Of a DNA stretch of 64,000 bases, positions 60,047-64,000 are shown in pieces (the first letter of the stretch is position 1; each line of letters opens with the position of its first letter). Under the pieces are notes generated by a model. That model had not been told where the DNA came from. It ran no database searches and saw nothing but the letters and a program-made list of their open reading frames with translations. A program made the translations under genes and the position numbers. The stretch comes from Desulfobacter hydrogenophilus (GTDB lineage: Bacteria > Desulfobacterota > Desulfobacteria > Desulfobacterales > Desulfobacteraceae), in contig NZ_CP036313.1 in the NCBI RefSeq assembly GCF_004319545.1, positions 2,668,501 through 2,732,500 on the forward strand. Reading direction: 5' to 3'.

Positions 60047-61324
60047 ATGCCGTCTTTTCTACTTAGACTGATACGTGTGGCTGTGGTTCTGCTGCTTGCA
60101 GCAGGCGTGGCTTTGTGGCTGTTTTTTTCCAGGGAAAAACCCCAAAAAAAGGAAATGGCACACACGCCGCCGACGGTGTTATGTGTTCCGGCAGTATCGG
60201 GCAGTTCTGATATGACTGTTGAGGCCTTTGGGACGGTTATACCCCGGAACAGTGTGAAACTGGCCATGGAGATTGCGGGGCGCATTGATTATATCCACCC
60301 CGATTTCCGGGAAGGCGCACGCATTAATAAAGGCGAAATCCTTTTGCGCATTGATCAGCGTACCCTCGTCCTGGATGAAAAAAGAGCCCGGGTTCAGGTG
60401 GACCAGTCCCGGGCTGATATCCGTCTGCTTAAACAGGAGACACTGAATTTAAAGGCAGATGCCGGACTTGCCCACTCTAATCTGAAATTAACGTCCAAGG
60501 AACTGGAGCGGTTCCGGGCGTTGGCCAAAAATCAGTTTGCATCCAAAACCAGTTTGGATAAGGTGGAGCAGCAGTATCTGTCTGCGAAAAATCAGTTGCA
60601 GAAAATCACCAATGCCCAGGAACTTGTCCCCTCGCGCATGGCTTTGAAAAAATCGGCCTTGGCTTCGGCCCAGGCCGCACTTGCAACGGCTCGTCTGATG
60701 CTTGAAAAATCTGAAATTAAAGCCGATTTTTACGGATTTGTGATGACAAAACAGGTCCAGGTAGGGGAATACGTTAATCCGGGTCAGGTGCTTGGGGTTA
60801 TATATGAAAAAGATGCCCTGGATGTTGATATTCGTATTCCCCTTGAAGAGCTTCAATGGTTGGGTTCTGCTTTTGAAGACGGGGGGCGGCCCCCAGTGCG
60901 TTTAACTATAGCCAATCTGGAAGGTGGACGCTCTCCGGTGTGGCCGGGCCATGTGGTCAGAATTAAAGCTGCCGTTGACGAAAAAACCCGGACCATGCCC
61001 ATGACCGTTGAAATCGGCACCCTTGATGTCAAGGATCCTTTGCTGCTGCTCAGACCCGGTATTTTTGTCAAATGCCGTGTCAAAGGAGAACAAAAGGAGG
61101 ATGTGTTTAAGGTGTCGCGAACACTTATGCGCTCTCCGGATACCCTGTATCTGGCCCGGGCAGATCATCTTGTGATTAAAAAGGTCAAGGTAATCCGGCG
61201 GTTTGAAGAAGATGTTTATATCACCGGGGGGCTGGCCCCGGGTGACCTGATCGTTGAATCACCCTTGCCCGGTGCTTTGGACGGTATGCCCATCACCGTT
61301 AAAAAGGGTGGGGACAACCCATGA
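60047..61324 (+). CDS. RND efflux periplasmic adaptor (membrane fusion protein)
   Basis: I chose ATG 60047 because AGAGGAAAA precedes it. The 425-aa product has an N-terminal membrane anchor (LIRVAVVLLLAAGVALWLFF). The lipoyl half-motifs (MEIAGRIDYIHPDFREGARI and IKADFYGFVMTKQVQVGEYV) surround a coiled-coil hairpin (LDEKRARVQVDQSRADIRLL to SAQAALATARLMLEKSEIKA). It is the adaptor of a tripartite RND pump; the permease gene overlaps its stop (ATGA). Substrate unknown. Confidence 0.9.
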   Translation: MPSFLLRLIRVAVVLLLAAGVALWLFFSREKPQKKEMAHTPPTVLCVPAVSGSSDMTVEAFGTVIPRNSVKLAMEIAGRIDYIHPDFREGARINKGEILLRIDQRTLVLDEKRARVQVDQSRADIRLLKQETLNLKADAGLAHSNLKLTSKELERFRALAKNQFASKTSLDKVEQQYLSAKNQLQKITNAQELVPSRMALKKSALASAQAALATARLMLEKSEIKADFYGFVMTKQVQVGEYVNPGQVLGVIYEKDALDVDIRIPLEELQWLGSAFEDGGRPPVRLTIANLEGGRSPVWPGHVVRIKAAVDEKTRTMPMTVEIGTLDVKDPLLLLRPGIFVKCRVKGEQKEDVFKVSRTLMRSPDTLYLARADHLVIKKVKVIRRFEEDVYITGGLAPGDLIVESPLPGALDGMPITVKKGGDNP

Positions 61325-64000
61325 AAGCCCTTGGCAAATGGTCGGTGGAACACCGGGTTACGGTGAATCTGGTCATGGTGTTTCTGATCGTGGCCGGGAT
61401 GTTCACGGCCATGAACATGAAACGGGAGATGTTCCCGCAGTTCTCTTTGGATATGATCAGTATTGCCGTGGATTATCCGGGGGCCTCCCCCGAGGATGTG
61501 GAAGAGGGCATCTGCATCAAAATTGAAGAACAGCTCAAAAGCCTTGAAAATATCAAAACCATGTATTCCACCGCAATTGAAGGCCATGCGGTGGTCACAC
61601 TGGAACTTGATGCCGGCACGGACATCACCGACAAGCTCAACGAAGTTAGAACCGAGATTGATCTGATCGACTCTTTCCCCACCCAGGCCGAAGACCCTGT
61701 GGTCGTTGAGATCAAAAATAATGAGCCGGCCATTTATGTGGCTGTCTACGGTGATGTGACGGAACGAATCCTTAAACAGACAGCCGACAAAATCAGGGAT
61801 GATCTGGTGGGGTTTGATGAGATCTCCCTGGCAGAACTCATGGGTGTCCGGGAGTATGAGATTTCAGTGGAAATTTCCGAAGAAAATTTGCGTAAATTTT
61901 CCCTCTCCTTTGATGACGTGGTGCGTGCCGTGGGCACGGGAAGCCTTGAGCTGCCCGGCGGACTGATTAAAACCAGCGGCGGCGAGTTTTTAGTTCGGGC
62001 CAAGGGTAAACGGTACACCGGTGCTGAATACGAACAGATTCCTCTGGTGACAAGGGCTGACGGCACTGTGGTCCGACTCGGGGATGTGGCCCGGGTGGTT
62101 GACGGGTTTGAGGACCAGGATCTTCAATCCCGGTTCAATGGGCAGCCGGCAGCTATGGTGGTGGTGAAGCGCACCAGTTCCCAGGATACCATTGCCATTT
62201 CAAACCGGGTGCTTTCCTATATTGATAATGCCCGGGATGATTTGCCCAAAGGAATCCGCCTTGGGCACTGGTACAATATAGCGGATATGGTCCAGGACCG
62301 CATTGATCTTTTACTGAAAAACGGAATCCAGGGCATTCTCCTGGTGTTTGTGGTGCTGGCCCTGTTTCTGGATTTAGGCCTTGCTTTCTGGGTGGCCTCG
62401 GGTATTCCCATTACATTTATGGGGGCGTTTCTTTTCCTGGAATACATTGGCGCGTCAGTGAATATGCTCTCTTTGTTCGGGTTTATCATGACCCTGGGCA
62501 TCCTTGTGGATGACGCCATTATTGTGGGGGAGAATGTTTATACCCACTACGCTGCCGGCAAAACACCCAAGCAGGCTGTCATGGCGGCCATGGAACAGGT
62601 GGGTGGGCCTGTGGTCATGGCCGTGATCACGACCATCGTGGCGTTTGCGCCTTTAATGTTTATCTCCGGCATCATGGGAAAGTTTATTGCCGTCATGCCC
62701 CAGTCCGTGATCTGTATTCTTCTTATATCCCTTCTGGAAGCCTTTTTTATTCTTCCTGCCCACCTGGAAAGTACCCTGTCCCACGCATCTGGGGGGGACG
62801 GCAGGCCAAGGATTTACAAGGTGCTTTTTTGGGGGGTCCACTGGATTAAAAAAGATATCACCTATATTCACGGCATTCTGAGAATCCGGATGGAAAAGGG
62901 ATTGAATCGCATTATCTACGCATATTATCTTCCAATACTGCGTTATTGTATTAAAAATAGATATTTTACCCTGGTGGTGGGGGTGGGATGCCTGATCATA
63001 AGTTTAGGACTGATTGCCGGTGGGCATGTACCGTATACCTTTTTTCCGAAAACGGATTCCGACTGGCTGCTTTCGGAAATTGTGTACCCCTTGGGCACCC
63101 CCTTTAACACTACCCAGAAAACCATTAAGCAGATTGAGGCAGGTGCCTTTAAACTCAACGATTATTTCAGGGAACGGGTTGAGGATAAAAAAGATATTAT
63201 TGTAAACACCTTTTCCCTGGTGGGGGGGATACCACGCCGGGACTGGAAAGAGGGGATCTGGGGCGGGCATTGCGGTGAAGCCTGGATCGAGATCTTACCG
63301 GCTGCAATGCGTCCGGATATCCTGGCTTCGGAGGTGTCGGCCAAATGGCGGGAATTCACCGGTGATATTCTCGGGGCGGAGCAGTCTACATTCACTATTA
63401 TCGGTGGCGGTCCCGGGGGAAACCCCATTGAAATTCGCCTGCACGGCAGTGATATTTCCCAGATGGAAGCGGCAGCCCAGGCCCTTAAGGAAGAGATGGC
63501 ATCCTATCCGGGCACCTTTGACATCACCGATGATTTCAGGCCGGGAAAGATGGAAAAACAGATCTATATCAGACCGGGTGCAGAAGCTTTAGGCGTCACC
63601 ATGGCTGATATCGCCACCCAGCTTCGCCAAGCCTATTACGGCGATGAGGTTCTTAAAATCCAGCGGGGGAAAGATGATGTCAAGGTCATGGTCCGGTATT
63701 CCAAGCAGGAACGGGAGACCGAATCCAGCATAGACCGGCTTCGCATCCGGACAAAGGACAACCGGGAGATTCCCTTGAACCAGGTGGCCCGGATTGAGAC
63801 CCAAAGGGGATACGCCACAATTAAGCGTGTGGACAGGCACAGGGTGATTACGGTAACTTCCGATCTTGATGAGGATATTGCCAATGCCCAGAATATTGTA
63901 ACGGACTTAAGTAAAAATTTTCTGCCTGATATGATCAAATCTTTCCCCGGGGTTGACTATGACCTTGAAGGCCAGGCCAAGCGCAGCAAGGAGTCCATGC
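61321..64000 (+). CDS. RND efflux permease (AcrB-like), partial at the right edge
   Basis: The frame is open from ATG 61321 to the end of the window (893 codons). It has EMFPQFSLDMISIAVDYPGA, SPEDVEEGICIKIEEQLKSL, the membrane segment GILLVFVVLALFLDLGLAFW, the proton-relay helix LGILVDDAIIVGENVYTHYA (adjacent Asp pair) and YTFFPKTDSDWLLSEI at the start of the second half. It pairs with the upstream adaptor. It belongs to the HAE-type superfamily; the substrate is not predictable. The C-terminal membrane domain lies outside the window. Confidence 0.92.
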   Translation, partial: MKALGKWSVEHRVTVNLVMVFLIVAGMFTAMNMKREMFPQFSLDMISIAVDYPGASPEDVEEGICIKIEEQLKSLENIKTMYSTAIEGHAVVTLELDAGTDITDKLNEVRTEIDLIDSFPTQAEDPVVVEIKNNEPAIYVAVYGDVTERILKQTADKIRDDLVGFDEISLAELMGVREYEISVEISEENLRKFSLSFDDVVRAVGTGSLELPGGLIKTSGGEFLVRAKGKRYTGAEYEQIPLVTRADGTVVRLGDVARVVDGFEDQDLQSRFNGQPAAMVVVKRTSSQDTIAISNRVLSYIDNARDDLPKGIRLGHWYNIADMVQDRIDLLLKNGIQGILLVFVVLALFLDLGLAFWVASGIPITFMGAFLFLEYIGASVNMLSLFGFIMTLGILVDDAIIVGENVYTHYAAGKTPKQAVMAAMEQVGGPVVMAVITTIVAFAPLMFISGIMGKFIAVMPQSVICILLISLLEAFFILPAHLESTLSHASGGDGRPRIYKVLFWGVHWIKKDITYIHGILRIRMEKGLNRIIYAYYLPILRYCIKNRYFTLVVGVGCLIISLGLIAGGHVPYTFFPKTDSDWLLSEIVYPLGTPFNTTQKTIKQIEAGAFKLNDYFRERVEDKKDIIVNTFSLVGGIPRRDWKEGIWGGHCGEAWIEILPAAMRPDILASEVSAKWREFTGDILGAEQSTFTIIGGGPGGNPIEIRLHGSDISQMEAAAQALKEEMASYPGTFDITDDFRPGKMEKQIYIRPGAEALGVTMADIATQLRQAYYGDEVLKIQRGKDDVKVMVRYSKQERETESSIDRLRIRTKDNREIPLNQVARIETQRGYATIKRVDRHRVITVTSDLDEDIANAQNIVTDLSKNFLPDMIKSFPGVDYDLEGQAKRSKESM

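Overview
The window looks like chromosome of a sulfate-reducing Desulfobacterota bacterium, probably Desulfobacteraceae. The reasons are PEP-CTERM proteins, a NapH-like ferredoxin, YebG, GH130/glycosyltransferase genes and a high load of small mobile elements. This placement is inference from gene content; no marker gene was compared.

Positions 1 to about 34.8 kb read as accessory DNA. The right boundary is a 3' fragment of tRNA-Cys (34813-34871) that still carries its own terminator, next to a tyrosine recombinase (33746-34594). This is the usual scar of an island integrated into a tRNA gene. Inside are probable defence genes: a nuclease-NTPase at the left edge, an Abi_2/AbiF-type HEPN protein preceded by a compact structured RNA, a WYL regulator diverging from DUF4116 and GIY-YIG genes, and a lone PD-(D/E)XK protein. 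There are also broken Tn3-type and plasmid genes, at least five families of miniature inverted-repeat elements, PEP-CTERM genes, a complete recC-recB-recD operon and an ISKra4-type insertion sequence carrying a pRiA4b ORF-3 passenger.

The most unusual region is 28.4-33.4 kb. About a dozen small unrelated genes lie head to tail on the minus strand. Many end in the codons for Glu-Ser-Lys-stop because one short repeat (consensus TGAATCAAAATARGGAG) covers the 3' end of each gene and the ribosome binding site of the next. The same 11-mer occurs as a perfect inverted pair with an 8-bp spacer (33329-33358), directly upstream of a short tyrosine recombinase. After the recombinase come a ribbon-helix-helix gene and a near-consensus promoter facing the array; this regulator-promoter pair recurs inside the array. 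I read this as a candidate integron-like cassette system that does not resemble classical attC integrons.

From 35 kb onward the sequence is more ordinary chromosome. A cluster holds a hydrolase-dead RelA-like synthetase, glycosyltransferases, two GH130 glycosidases/phosphorylases and a glycosyltransferase-cupin fusion. One glycosyltransferase is split by a 4.35-kb Mu/Tn7-like transposon, and the exact target duplication is visible. Downstream are an eroded hsp20-groES-groEL group including an in-frame Hsp20-GroES chimera, a ModA-like/NapH-like pair, tRNA-Lys, several small enzymes, broken isochorismatase and PIN genes, an HD-GYP sensor, yebG and an RND efflux adaptor-permease pair that runs off the right edge.
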